A DNA stretch of 20,015 bases from Candidatus Cloacimonadota bacterium (GTDB lineage: Bacteria; Cloacimonadota; Cloacimonadia; Cloacimonadales; TCS61). Both the position numbers and the translations under genes were made by a program. The notes beneath the pieces were generated by a model. That model did not search any database. It was not told where the DNA came from and saw nothing but the letters and a program-made list of their open reading frames with translations. The stretch is from contig JAOZPK010000033.1 of assembly GCA_029932755.1 (NCBI GenBank), forward strand, positions 1-20,015. Reading direction: 5' to 3'. This document shows, piece by piece, positions 1-8,203 of this stretch. Numbering within the stretch: the stretch's first letter is position 1; each line of letters opens with the position of its first letter.

Positions 1-880
1 TACGAATATGCAGTCTGCCAAAACCACCAGTGGCAATGATCACACTTTTTGCTTTAACAATAAAATATTCTTTTAAATCGAGATGATATATAATTGCGCC
101 GGCAATTTGACCTTTATCATCTTTTATGAGTTCTGTGGCAGCGGTATATTCCAAGATATTTATTTTATCGGGATTATTTTGAACTTCATCACGAAGAACA
201 CGGCAAATTCCAGCTCCTGTATAATCACGGGTTGAGTGCATTCTATTTCGGCAAGTTCCACCACCTGATTTCACCATCATACTGCCATCTTCATTTTTAT
301 CGAACATCACACCAAGTTCTTCTAACCATTTAATAGATTTTGGTCCGTCCATTACCAGTGCTTCAACCAGAGGTTTTTTGTTATCGAAGTGACCGCCACC
401 AATTACATCAAGATAGTGCAGCCGCGGATTATCATCACTTTGATCAGCAGCCTGAATTCCACCTTGAGCCATCATTGAATTGGAATCACCTAACCGGAGC
501 TTAGTTACAAGCATAGTTTTCACACCGGCTTTTGCAGATTCCAAAGATGCTGAAAGTCCTGCAGAACCTGCACCTATAACAAGTACATCAGTTTCATAAT
601 CTACTTTGGAAAGATCAAATATTTTGGAAAGATTACGAGGATATGATTCCATAAGATCAACAACTTCATTTATCATCTTATCACCCTTGTTGATTCCGAT
701 ATGTAGTTCACGTAGAGCATCTATTTTATAATCAGGGTGATAAGTATTAAGAATATCTTGTCGCTCCTGTTTGTTCATCGGTTTAAAAACTCTTTTGCCA
801 AATTTTTTGGCGAGTTCCAATCTTTTGGGTCTGGTTTTTTCTACCTGTTTTATAGATTCTAACATATAATCCGGATACAT
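1..880 (-). CDS. sdhA: Succinate dehydrogenase/fumarate reductase-type flavoprotein subunit, 3' end missing
   Basis: Flavoprotein of the SdhA/FrdA/TfrA family, expected to interconvert fumarate and succinate on FAD. The frame is open from ATG at 880 (AGGAG just upstream) to the window edge, giving about 293 residues; the C-terminal catalytic part lies outside. Residues 98-108 form the Rossmann motif (VLVIGAGSAGL), residues 138-142 the AQGGI loop, and an ATGGFG motif comes close to the edge. Two oddities are visible. About 95 residues precede the FAD motif, where SdhA/FrdA normally have about ten. The position that is His in covalently flavinylated enzymes (SHTxxAQGG) is Asn134 here (SNSMMAQGG), so FAD is probably bound non-covalently. 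It lies 12 bp after the iron-sulfur subunit and ends the visible operon. L-aspartate oxidase shares the fold, but the iron-sulfur and Hdr neighbours argue against it. Confidence 0.85.
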   Translation of the reverse strand, partial: MYPDYMLESIKQVEKTRPKRLELAKKFGKRVFKPMNKQERQDILNTYHPDYKIDALRELHIGINKGDKMINEVVDLMESYPRNLSKIFDLSKVDYETDVLVIGAGSAGLSASLESAKAGVKTMLVTKLRLGDSNSMMAQGGIQAADQSDDNPRLHYLDVIGGGHFDNKKPLVEALVMDGPKSIKWLEELGVMFDKNEDGSMMVKSGGGTCRNRMHSTRDYTGAGICRVLRDEVQNNPDKINILEYTAATELIKDDKGQIAGAIIYHLDLKEYFIVKAKSVIIATGGFGRLHIR

Positions 881-892
881 ATTTTCTCCTGT

Positions 893-1579
893 TTATGAAA
901 TTTTTATTTCACGATTAAAATAGATTTTGGATAATTCTTCTTTTCCCATCTCATTCAAATCATTAATTTGTTTATCGTATTTACCATCTTCAATTTCTAT
1001 AATTCGCTTTTCAAGTTCAGGACTTTTCTTCGCCAGATAGTGTCCATAAAGACGACGAGCCAGAGTCGCATTATTATATTGCACGATCTCAGCAGGACAT
1101 CTCATTGCACAAAGACCGCAACGAATGCAATCGAAAGAAAGGTCTGCTGCTCTGGCTATATCTCCCCTGATGATCGCTTGAATATAATCCATCACTTGAA
1201 TATCTTGTGGACATGCTTTGGTGCAAGTATTGCAGGAAACACATCTGAATACGGAAGGGAAAAGTTCTGTAAAAGTACTCACGTCAGGAGAGAGCTGGGT
1301 AAGATCATAAATCGGTTTTTCGGCAGGAACAAACGGTATTTGTGCGATCGTCATTCCATCTGTTACAACTGTTTGACAAGCAAGCCCGCCTTGCAATTTG
1401 TAATCACCTTTTTCACGATAAACTGTGGCACAAGCTCCGCAATATCCTTCACGACAGCCTACTCCACGTTTCAATTGAAATCCGGCATATTCGAAAGCCA
1501 TCATTATGGTAGAACCTTCCGGTACTTCGAATAGTTCACCGGCTAAATGAACTTTTAACATTTTAATTTCTGCATCCAT
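893..1579 (-). CDS. sdhB: Succinate dehydrogenase/fumarate reductase-type iron-sulfur subunit
   Basis: Electron-transfer subunit expected to wire the flavoprotein to the HdrB-like protein. With the start chosen here (228 aa) the N-terminal [2Fe-2S] ferredoxin domain has C42, C47, C50 and C68 (CREGYCGAC...LAC). Two further clusters follow: CVSCNTCTKACP (C113, C116, C119, C123) and CIRCGLCAMRCP (C151, C154, C157, C161). Both have the full CxxCxxCxxxCP pattern, so both should be [4Fe-4S]; classical SdhB has a [3Fe-4S] centre in the last site. In this respect it resembles the N-terminal half of thiol:fumarate reductase TfrB. An ATG at 1588 is in frame but lies only 1 nt from the AAGGAGG; the ATG at 1579 has a spacing of about 10 nt and is preferred. 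It starts 23 bp after hdrB. Confidence 0.88.
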   Translation of the reverse strand: MDAEIKMLKVHLAGELFEVPEGSTIMMAFEYAGFQLKRGVGCREGYCGACATVYREKGDYKLQGGLACQTVVTDGMTIAQIPFVPAEKPIYDLTQLSPDVSTFTELFPSVFRCVSCNTCTKACPQDIQVMDYIQAIIRGDIARAADLSFDCIRCGLCAMRCPAEIVQYNNATLARRLYGHYLAKKSPELEKRIIEIEDGKYDKQINDLNEMGKEELSKIYFNREIKIS

Positions 1580-1602
1580 TATGCTCATTCCTCCTTAGTT
1601 AT

Positions 1603-2502
1603 TCAGGATAATAAATTTAATTTTTTTAATAATTTTTCAGGTTCGATCTTATTGAATTCCAATCCCAGATCTTGTTTATCAATTTCCAGAGCAAGTCCCA
1701 TCAGTTGCGTGAAGTAATAGATGGGAAGAGTTTGATAATCGGGATTTTTATCTTTTATTTCGCTTTGTCGAACATCGAGATTGAAGGCACAAAGTGGGCA
1801 GGAAGTTATGATAGCATCAGCTCCGTTTTTCTTTGCATCATCAACAATTCCTTGAACCAATCGGTAAACAATATCTACATTATTTACAGTGTGATAACTT
1901 CCACAACATCGGCTTTTTGCATCCCAATCTATAGCATCAGCTCCAAGAGCTTTGACAAAATTTTCTAAAATTTTAGGATCTTCGGTATCATCGATACCTA
2001 CACTTTTTGGTCTTAAAAGAGTACATCCATAATAGGAAGCCACTTTTAGATCTTTTAATGGTTTTGTAACTTTTTGGGCTAATTTATCAAAACCGTATTC
2101 ATCAAGAATAGAGAGAAAGTGAACAACATCTACATCACCTTTATAATTTTCTTCTTCTCGATGCATAAAATCGTTAACTTTTTGCAGATCATCTGCATTC
2201 TCTTTCATTCGCTTATTGGATAAGCTAAGAGTGTTGTAACACATAGAACAGAGAGTGACCATTCTGTTTTCGTTTTCCACAATTCCCTGTTTATTCATTT
2301 CTTGAACCCGCAAAAAATTGCGAACTGGAGCAAGGTGTTTCATCAAGTCATCACTTGTTAAGGATGATACCACACCGCAACAATTCCATCGATCTAATTC
2401 AATAAAATCTATACCAATCTTTTTTGCAGAGGCAATCGCTGATATTTCAAAATTCTTTGCTGTTGTCTTTAATGTACAACCTGGAAAATAAGGTATCTTC
2501 AT
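1603..2502 (-). CDS. hdrB: HdrB-like protein with two CCG (cysteine-rich) domains
   Basis: 299-aa member of the HdrB/SdhE/TfrB-C-terminal family. Both CCG domains are complete: C9, C41-C42, C85, C88 and C160, C199-C200, C235, C238. In methanogen HdrB such sets bind two non-cubane [4Fe-4S] clusters that cleave a disulfide. In TfrB an equivalent domain is fused behind an SdhB-like half, and some archaeal Sdh and epsilonproteobacterial Mfr complexes have a CCG subunit in place of a cytochrome b anchor. Here it is encoded between hdrC and sdhB, so it could serve either as the HdrABC catalytic subunit or as the Sdh partner, or bridge both. A clear AGGAG precedes the ATG and the gap to hdrC is 53 bp. 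No membrane segment is seen. The real substrate cannot be read from the sequence; CoM/CoB is unlikely in a bacterium. Confidence 0.88.
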   Translation of the reverse strand: MKIPYFPGCTLKTTAKNFEISAIASAKKIGIDFIELDRWNCCGVVSSLTSDDLMKHLAPVRNFLRVQEMNKQGIVENENRMVTLCSMCYNTLSLSNKRMKENADDLQKVNDFMHREEENYKGDVDVVHFLSILDEYGFDKLAQKVTKPLKDLKVASYYGCTLLRPKSVGIDDTEDPKILENFVKALGADAIDWDAKSRCCGSYHTVNNVDIVYRLVQGIVDDAKKNGADAIITSCPLCAFNLDVRQSEIKDKNPDYQTLPIYYFTQLMGLALEIDKQDLGLEFNKIEPEKLLKKLNLLS

Positions 2503-2555
2503 TTATTTTCTCCTTATAAGAGTTGGCTTGCGATAGCAAACAATCTCATTTTACA

Positions 2556-2960
2556 TTAACCTGTGAATTTACGGAAATTTCCCACAACTGCAATTGTAGG
2601 TAATTTTTTTGCTTCTTCTTTACTGATATCTGCAATAGATATTTCATCAATAGCAGTTCGTAACTTCACTTGTCTAAGTGCTTCCGAAACCTTGGAAACA
2701 TCCAGCTCACGAGGACATCGTACAGTGCAGGTAAAGCAAGAAGCACAAATCCACATTGTTCTGGAATCCATCACTTCCTTTTGTCCTAGCATTACTTTCC
2801 GCATAATTTCAGAAGGATTGATATCCATTTCTTCTATGAAAGGACAGCCACCGGAACAGGTTCCGCATTGATCACAAAGAGCAACTTGTTCACCGCTTAA
2901 TTCTACTATCTTTTTATAAAAATCATCATTCTTATCTTTAAATTTTACTTTTATTGCCAT
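2556..2960 (-). CDS. hdrC: HdrC-like ferredoxin subunit
   Basis: 134-aa small iron-sulfur protein expected to relay electrons between HdrA and HdrB. Two [4Fe-4S] motifs are present: CDQCGTCSGGCP (C29, C32, C35, C39) and CASCFTCTVRCP (C72, C75, C78, C82), followed by the helical region typical of HdrC. It is on the short side for the family, but start and end are both clean. ATG at 2960 follows an AGAGGA ribosome site and lies 12 bp after the hdrA stop, so translation with hdrA is probably linked. The motif order and the position between hdrA and hdrB fit HdrC better than a stand-alone ferredoxin. Confidence 0.88.
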   Translation of the reverse strand: MAIKVKFKDKNDDFYKKIVELSGEQVALCDQCGTCSGGCPFIEEMDINPSEIMRKVMLGQKEVMDSRTMWICASCFTCTVRCPRELDVSKVSEALRQVKLRTAIDEISIADISKEEAKKLPTIAVVGNFRKFTG

Positions 2961-2972
2961 TAGTTTTTCCTC

Positions 2973-5354
2973 TTATTTCTCTTTAGGGAATAACTGCTTT
3001 TTTATATCTTCTGGAATTGATTTCAATTTATCGATTTTCTCAGCAACCTGGTTTATTTCATTTATAAATTTCATTAAGTCTGCAGCAGTAAATTGTGAAA
3101 AGATCAATCTATCTGAATCGATCTTAAGCTTCTTGAATTTATTTAGTACGGTTTTTATATTGTTTTGCGTTGTTTTATTTGCCCATTCAAAGTGAGAACC
3201 TTTTGCAGGACTGTCTCCCAGAAATACTGCATCAGCACCTTTTGCAAAAGCAAACTCGATAAGATTCGGGCTAATTCTGCTTACACTGGGAACCCGGAGA
3301 ACTCGCGCATAATTAGTATATTTCATTTTTCTTACTCCGCAAGCATCGATCAACCTATAAGTTGTATTATTATCAGCAAAAACTAAAATGCGTTTTTCAT
3401 TTTCCTTTTTCAAGTGCAAGGAGGCTTCGATCTCTGCATATATTTGTTTGTTTGTATAATAATTCAAATCAATTGCTTCCAACGGACAACTTGTTATACA
3501 CGAGCCGCAACCAAGACAAAGTGCTTCATTAATTTCAGCCTTACCTTCATTATTCATCGAAATTGCTTTAGGAGGACAATTATCCAGACATTTTTCACAG
3601 CCATCACAAATATCAGAATTAACAAATGCCAGAACAGGATCGAGTGCAAACTCTTTTTGCGCCAAAGTTGCCATAACCCTAGCTGCTGCTGCACTTGCCT
3701 GTGCTACAGTATCCGGAATATCTTTAGGACCTTGTGCTGTGCCGGATAAGAAAACTCCTTCCACAAGCGTATCTACCGGTTTATATTTGGGATGAGCTTC
3801 TTTGAAAAAGCCATCATCACTTTTTGCCAGTTTCAATGAATCTGCCACAATATCCGATGATTTGCTCAATTCCAAACCATTAGCTAAAACAACCAGATCA
3901 AATTCGGTCTCAATGATATCTCGCGACAATGTATCTTCAACTGTTAGTATTACTTGTTTTGTCTCTTTAACTTCAGTAAAATGAGATGGTTTACCTCGAA
4001 TAAATTTTATTCCCATTTCTTGTGATCGTTTATAATATTCTTCATAGCCTTTACCAAATGCTCGAATATCTGTATAAAAAATGTATATGTCTATTTCTGG
4101 TTTTGCTTGTTTAAGCAGAGACGCCAGTTTTATGGAATACATACAACAAACGCGAGAGCAATATTCATTTCCGATTTGTTTATCACGAGAGCCTACACAT
4201 TGCACAAAGGCAACTCTTTTCCCAACTTTTCTAGGTGGATCCTTTTCAACAATATGATCTACAATACGCTCCATCTCTAAAGATGTTACTACGTTTTCAT
4301 ATTTTCCATAACCAAATACAGGCTTACGTTTTGCATCAAAAATGTCAAAACCGGTAGCGACCACAACGGCATCAACTGCAATATTTAGTTCTTCTGCTTT
4401 TTGCCCAAAATCGATTACGTTCTGAGGACAAACTTCAGCACATTTATTGCACGATCCATCAACAAAGTGTAAGCAAGTTTCTGCATCAATTAGATATTTA
4501 TAGGGGATTGCGTGAGGTGCAGGAATATAAATAGCTTCACGATTCATAATTCCCTGTTCCCAATAATTTGGCTGAGAAACCGGACAGACTTCTCTGCATT
4601 TATTACAGATCAAACACTGATCCATATTGATACTATCCTTTATATATCGGGGATGCTTGATAACTTTTGCTTCAAAATGCAATCTATGCCCGGCAATATC
4701 TTGAATTTCGGTATTAGTGTGAAGTGTAATATTGGGATGATCTATCACTGCTGCCATTTTGGGAGAGATAATGCAAGCAGCACAATCTTCTGTAGGAAAT
4801 GTTTTAGTAAGAATCGCCATTTTCCCGCCTAGAGTTGGTTGCTTTTCAATTAAAGTTACATTCTTTCCTGAATCAGCCAGATCGAGCGAAGTTTGAATTC
4901 CTGCAATTCCACCTCCGATTACCAAAACTTCATTACCAAGTTTCATCATTTTTTCTTCAAGAGCATAATCAAGTTCGGCTTTGGCTTTAGCTGCATCCAC
5001 AATTTCCTTGGCTTTCTCAGTAGCTACTTTGGGAATATCCTTATGAATCCATGAGCAGTGTTCACGCAGATTGGCAATTTCCAAATTATAGGGATTCAAA
5101 CCTGCTTTTTTCATAGCTCCGCGAAATGTTTTTTCGTGGAAATGCGGAGAACATGCAGAAACAACTATCTTATCCAATCCATGTTTTTTGGCTTCATCAA
5201 TTAATAGTTTCTGTCCTGCTCCGGAACACATATTCCCGTGTATTTTTACAATAACTTTTTCATCTTCATCATTAAGGTGTTCTTTAACATTTTCCAGATC
5301 TATAGTATTGGAAATATTACCACCGCATTCACATAAAAAAATCCCAGTTTTCAT
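2973..5354 (-). CDS. hdrA: HdrA-like flavin/iron-sulfur hub with fused, cysteine-less MvhD-like tail
   Basis: Large flavoprotein that in methanogens and other anaerobes splits or merges electron pairs on FAD. I start it at ATG 5354 (793 aa) because AAGGAG at 5366-5371 is correctly placed for it; the ATG at 5384 has no ribosome site and would contain that one in its coding sequence. In order: an N-terminal HdrA domain (CECGG 8-12, GNMCSGAGQ about 40-48, ACSPHFHE 67-74); an FAD Rossmann motif GGGIAG at 147-152 with DCAACIISPKM at 190-200; ferredoxin motifs at 247-257 and 294-309; a thioredoxin-reductase-like part with VQCVGSR; two more ferredoxin motifs at 583-593 and 613-623; then a tail from about 655 resembling MvhD. 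All usual MvhD cysteine positions in that tail are replaced. It follows korC after about 270 bp and leads hdrC-hdrB-sdhB-sdhA. The HdrA assignment is secure; bifurcation is inferred. Confidence 0.92.
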   Translation of the reverse strand: MKTGIFLCECGGNISNTIDLENVKEHLNDEDEKVIVKIHGNMCSGAGQKLLIDEAKKHGLDKIVVSACSPHFHEKTFRGAMKKAGLNPYNLEIANLREHCSWIHKDIPKVATEKAKEIVDAAKAKAELDYALEEKMMKLGNEVLVIGGGIAGIQTSLDLADSGKNVTLIEKQPTLGGKMAILTKTFPTEDCAACIISPKMAAVIDHPNITLHTNTEIQDIAGHRLHFEAKVIKHPRYIKDSINMDQCLICNKCREVCPVSQPNYWEQGIMNREAIYIPAPHAIPYKYLIDAETCLHFVDGSCNKCAEVCPQNVIDFGQKAEELNIAVDAVVVATGFDIFDAKRKPVFGYGKYENVVTSLEMERIVDHIVEKDPPRKVGKRVAFVQCVGSRDKQIGNEYCSRVCCMYSIKLASLLKQAKPEIDIYIFYTDIRAFGKGYEEYYKRSQEMGIKFIRGKPSHFTEVKETKQVILTVEDTLSRDIIETEFDLVVLANGLELSKSSDIVADSLKLAKSDDGFFKEAHPKYKPVDTLVEGVFLSGTAQGPKDIPDTVAQASAAAARVMATLAQKEFALDPVLAFVNSDICDGCEKCLDNCPPKAISMNNEGKAEINEALCLGCGSCITSCPLEAIDLNYYTNKQIYAEIEASLHLKKENEKRILVFADNNTTYRLIDACGVRKMKYTNYARVLRVPSVSRISPNLIEFAFAKGADAVFLGDSPAKGSHFEWANKTTQNNIKTVLNKFKKLKIDSDRLIFSQFTAADLMKFINEINQVAEKIDKLKSIPEDIKKQLFPKEK

Positions 5355-5625
5355 ATTGAGAGAAACTCCTTTATTTATTTTCAAAATTTTTCATCAAGTT
5401 CAAAACTTTCCTTGTTGCTTTTAAAACAACCTCTTTGAAATTGATTTCGGATTATCTAATAATTTTACATCTTGGCTTAAAGCAAAATTAATGAGATATT
5501 GTCAAATTAATAATAATAATTTATCCTACCTGCTAATTAATATTTATAGCGTCAAATAATCTAAATTTATTTACACTAAACTGTCATTTTTCCCCTTCAC
5601 AAAAAACCAAAAAAACTCCTGTCAA
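5355..5625. other. AT-rich gap between the kor and hdr gene sets
   Basis: About 270 bp separate the korC stop from the hdrA start, whereas the other genes on either side are at most 53 bp apart. I see no gene and no convincing hairpin terminator. The length suggests that hdrA has its own promoter, although read-through from kor remains possible because the direction is the same. Confidence 0.6.
5476..5505 (-). promoter_or_regulatory. Candidate promoter for hdrA
   Basis: On the minus strand an exact TTGACA lies at 5505-5500, followed after 18 nt by TTTAAG (5481-5476), which matches four of six positions of a TATAAT box. It lies about 120 nt upstream of the chosen hdrA start. The -10 match is poor and promoter consensus in this phylum is not known to me, so this is only a candidate. 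Confidence 0.25.
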
Positions 5626-6177
5626 TTACTCATCTTCCATAGCAAGTTCAAAACCTATTTTTATTGCTTTTAAATTCATTTCTAAAAATTGAGGTCTAAC
5701 TGAATTCTTTAGAGCTTCTTTTAATGATTTTTCACTTACTACATTAGTTTTTTTTACGAGGAAGCCAAGTGTCATAATATTTGTTGGTAAAACTGAGCCA
5801 AGTTTTTCCATAGCAATTCCCGTAAATGGAAATTCATAAATTGTGGAATCCATTAGAGCAACATTCTTAACAAAAGTACTATCGGCAATAAGAATTCCAT
5901 CAGGTTTTAGATCATCACTATATTTATCACAAGCTTCTTGGGAAAGCGCAAGCAGAACATCAAAATTTACAGCTTCTGGAAAGTAGAATTCTTCATTACT
6001 AATAATAACATCCGCGCGACTGGAACCACCGCGAGATTCAGGACCGTAACTTTGTGATTGTGTAACTTGTATTTTATCTAATACTGCTGCTCTCGCTAGA
6101 ATTATCCCTGCAGTAATCAAACCTTGTCCGCCACTACCGCTTAATCTGATTTCCCATTTGAAAGTTTCTTTACTCAT
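5626..6177 (-). CDS. korC: 2-oxoacid:ferredoxin oxidoreductase, gamma subunit
   Basis: 183-aa gamma subunit of the KorABCD type. It shows the family signature near the N-terminus (GSGGQGLITAG, then QSQSYGPESRGGSSRADV) and a Rossmann-like body. The reading frame could start at 6210, inside korB, but ATG at 6177 has GGAGG about 10 nt upstream within the last korB codons and overlaps the korB stop by 8 nt, which is a typical coupled start, so I use it. It is the last gene of the korDABC set. In the enzyme this subunit completes the CoA-dependent oxidative decarboxylation of a 2-oxoacid with ferredoxin as electron acceptor; 2-oxoglutarate is the likely substrate, but branched 2-oxoacids cannot be excluded from sequence alone. 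Confidence 0.9.
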   Translation of the reverse strand: MSKETFKWEIRLSGSGGQGLITAGIILARAAVLDKIQVTQSQSYGPESRGGSSRADVIISNEEFYFPEAVNFDVLLALSQEACDKYSDDLKPDGILIADSTFVKNVALMDSTIYEFPFTGIAMEKLGSVLPTNIMTLGFLVKKTNVVSEKSLKEALKNSVRPQFLEMNLKAIKIGFELAMEDE

Positions 6178-7021
6178 TGCTTCCTTCCTCCGGCTTATTA
6201 ATTGAATCAATTAATTCTTGATAAGCATCAGTATATTCCATTTTTTCAGTATCATGAAATAATATTCCTCTGGTTTGTTTGTCAATTCTATCCTCTTGTG
6301 ATAATTTTTCATATTGCTTAACAGGAATAATATTTTCTTTCATTAATTTCATCATTGCAGGAGCATCACCTTTTTTATTTAGTTTTCCATAAATAACGGG
6401 ACAGGCACTTATTATCTCAACTAGCGAGAATCCTTTGTGTTTAAAAGCTTGCATAATGAATGATTGAGACTCGGCAGCATGATATGCAGAAGTTCTGGCT
6501 ACAAATGTTGCACCTGCACCGATAGCTAATTTGCAAATATCAAAAGTTGGGTCGATATTACCATACTGTGTTGTTGTTGATTTATCACCATGTGGAGTTG
6601 TTGGAGAATATTGTCCTCCGGTCATTCCATAAATATAATTATTAATTAGAATAACTGTAAGATCGATATTTCTTCGAGCTGCATGGATAAAGTGATTCCC
6701 ACCAATTGCTGTACCGTCACCATCACCGGTGATAACAACTACTTCCATATCCGGTTTATACATTTTAATACCTGTAGCATAGGCAATAGCTCTACCATGT
6801 AAACTGTGTAGTGTATTAAAATCTGCATAAACAGGCATTCTACTGGAACACCCGATTCCTGAAACCATTGCGACGTTATCTTTTTTGAAACCCAATTCAG
6901 CTATTGCCCTGATCGTAGATCCCAAAACTATACCGTTACTGCATCCAGGACACCATACATGTGGAAATTTCTTATCGTGCCTTAGGTATTTATGAATTTC
7001 TTTCTGAGATATTTTCTTCAT
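6170..7021 (-). CDS. korB: 2-oxoacid:ferredoxin oxidoreductase, beta (TPP-binding) subunit
   Basis: 283-aa thiamine-diphosphate subunit. The TPP/Mg2+ motif is plain: GDGD at 99-102 followed by NN at 127-128 and GMTGGQ at 132-137. Cysteines C24 and C27 (WCPGC) and C58 (GIGCSS), plus a later Cys in SACPVIYG, fit the [4Fe-4S] cluster of this subunit. The length matches KorB, which is shorter than the pyruvate enzyme's beta subunit. It is separated by 1 nt from korA upstream and overlaps korC downstream, so the three are translated as a unit. The substrate assignment to 2-oxoglutarate rests on the DABC gene order and separate subunits and is less certain than the enzyme class. Confidence 0.93.
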   Translation of the reverse strand: MKKISQKEIHKYLRHDKKFPHVWCPGCSNGIVLGSTIRAIAELGFKKDNVAMVSGIGCSSRMPVYADFNTLHSLHGRAIAYATGIKMYKPDMEVVVITGDGDGTAIGGNHFIHAARRNIDLTVILINNYIYGMTGGQYSPTTPHGDKSTTTQYGNIDPTFDICKLAIGAGATFVARTSAYHAAESQSFIMQAFKHKGFSLVEIISACPVIYGKLNKKGDAPAMMKLMKENIIPVKQYEKLSQEDRIDKQTRGILFHDTEKMEYTDAYQELIDSINKPEEGSNE

Positions 7022-7022
7022 T

Positions 7023-8195
7023 TTATATTACCTCCTTTATCAAATTAAAAATTTCAATAGGAGTAATCAATTGCCCATCTGTTTTGTTCAATTGTACAAT
7101 ATGTTTGCATGTTTTAACATTATCATTCCAACAACATCCCATAACTCTCTTTATTTCGCGAGAAAGTTGACCTTCATTCAATTCTGGAACAATTATCGTT
7201 TCTTGACCTCCCAGTAATTTACGAATTGCAGCATCCGGGAACGGCCAGATAGTCAGAGGTCTCAACAATCCAACTTTCACTCCTTTTTTTCGAGCCATTA
7301 TTACAGCTTCTTTAGCAGCTCGAGAAGTGATACCTGCCGCAAAAATAGTTACTTTTGCATCTTCCATCTGGAAACTTTCTAATTGCACAATATCATTCAT
7401 ATGATGTATAATTTTATTACGAAGCCGTTCCATCAAAATTGCTGTTTCATCCGCTCTGTTAGTGGGAAATCCTTTGGAATCATGAACAAGTCCGGTTACA
7501 TGGAAACGATAACCTTCACCAAAACTTGCCTTGGGCATAGGATACTTTGGATTATCCGGATAGTGTTGATACCATTCCGGTGGTTTAGTTGGTTTGATTC
7601 TCTTCACAATCCTAACTTGAGAGAGATCTGGTAATTCAATTGGTTCACGCATATGACCAAGTACTTCATCAGAAAGCAAAACAACACATGTCCTATATTT
7701 TTCTGCAAGGTTCATTGCTCTAATAGAAAGTTCATAACTTTCACTTACCGAATTTGGATACAAAACTATTGCAGGAGCATCTCCATGATTTCCCCACTTA
7801 GATTGCATAATATCAGATTGTGATGGTTTAGTAGGAAGACCTGTACTTGGTCCTCCGCGCATTACGTTCACTACCACACATGGTGTTTCCGTCATTTTAG
7901 CAAATCCTATACCTTCCGTCATAAGTGAATAACCCGGACCACTTGTTGCAGTCATCGTTTTTGCTCCAGCGAGTGAGGCTCCGATAATTGCAGAAATACT
8001 GGCAATTTCATCCTCCATCTGAATGAACTTACCATTATTTTTAGGTAATTCAACAGAGCATATTTCGGCAATCTCTGTAGAAGGTGTAATCGGATAACCG
8101 GCAAAGAAATCAAGACCTGCAGCCAAAGCACCACGGGCAATAGCTTCATTACCTTGCATTAATACTGTTTTTCGTTTTGTTTTTGTACTCGACAT
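7023..8195 (-). CDS. korA: 2-oxoacid:ferredoxin oxidoreductase, alpha subunit
   Basis: 390-aa alpha subunit. The substrate-side motif YPITPSTE lies at 34-41, MEDE at 60-63 and TSGPG at 84-88; the C-terminal transketolase-like domain carries VGLLRPLTIWPFP and the VPELNEGQL segment usual for KorA. Together with korB it forms the catalytic core that turns a 2-oxoacid plus CoA into an acyl-CoA and reduced ferredoxin, or runs in reverse for carboxylation. The start ATG at 8195 is preceded by AGGAGG and lies 8 nt after the korD stop. The missing fused gamma domain separates it from the 2-oxoglutarate enzymes with a two-subunit layout. Confidence 0.92.
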   Translation of the reverse strand: MSSTKTKRKTVLMQGNEAIARGALAAGLDFFAGYPITPSTEIAEICSVELPKNNGKFIQMEDEIASISAIIGASLAGAKTMTATSGPGYSLMTEGIGFAKMTETPCVVVNVMRGGPSTGLPTKPSQSDIMQSKWGNHGDAPAIVLYPNSVSESYELSIRAMNLAEKYRTCVVLLSDEVLGHMREPIELPDLSQVRIVKRIKPTKPPEWYQHYPDNPKYPMPKASFGEGYRFHVTGLVHDSKGFPTNRADETAILMERLRNKIIHHMNDIVQLESFQMEDAKVTIFAAGITSRAAKEAVIMARKKGVKVGLLRPLTIWPFPDAAIRKLLGGQETIIVPELNEGQLSREIKRVMGCCWNDNVKTCKHIVQLNKTDGQLITPIEIFNLIKEVI

Positions 8196-8203
8196 TATTC
8201 CTC

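Noticed and set aside
968..1534. Long open frame on the plus strand opposite the iron-sulfur subunit gene
   Set aside because: It is the shadow of a gene with complete cluster motifs; its translation is Cys/Ser/Thr-rich with no family features.
5355..5384. Upstream ATG at 5384 as the start of hdrA
   Set aside because: It has no ribosome site, and the AAGGAG for the ATG at 5354 lies inside that extension; HdrA proteins begin at the position equivalent to 5354.
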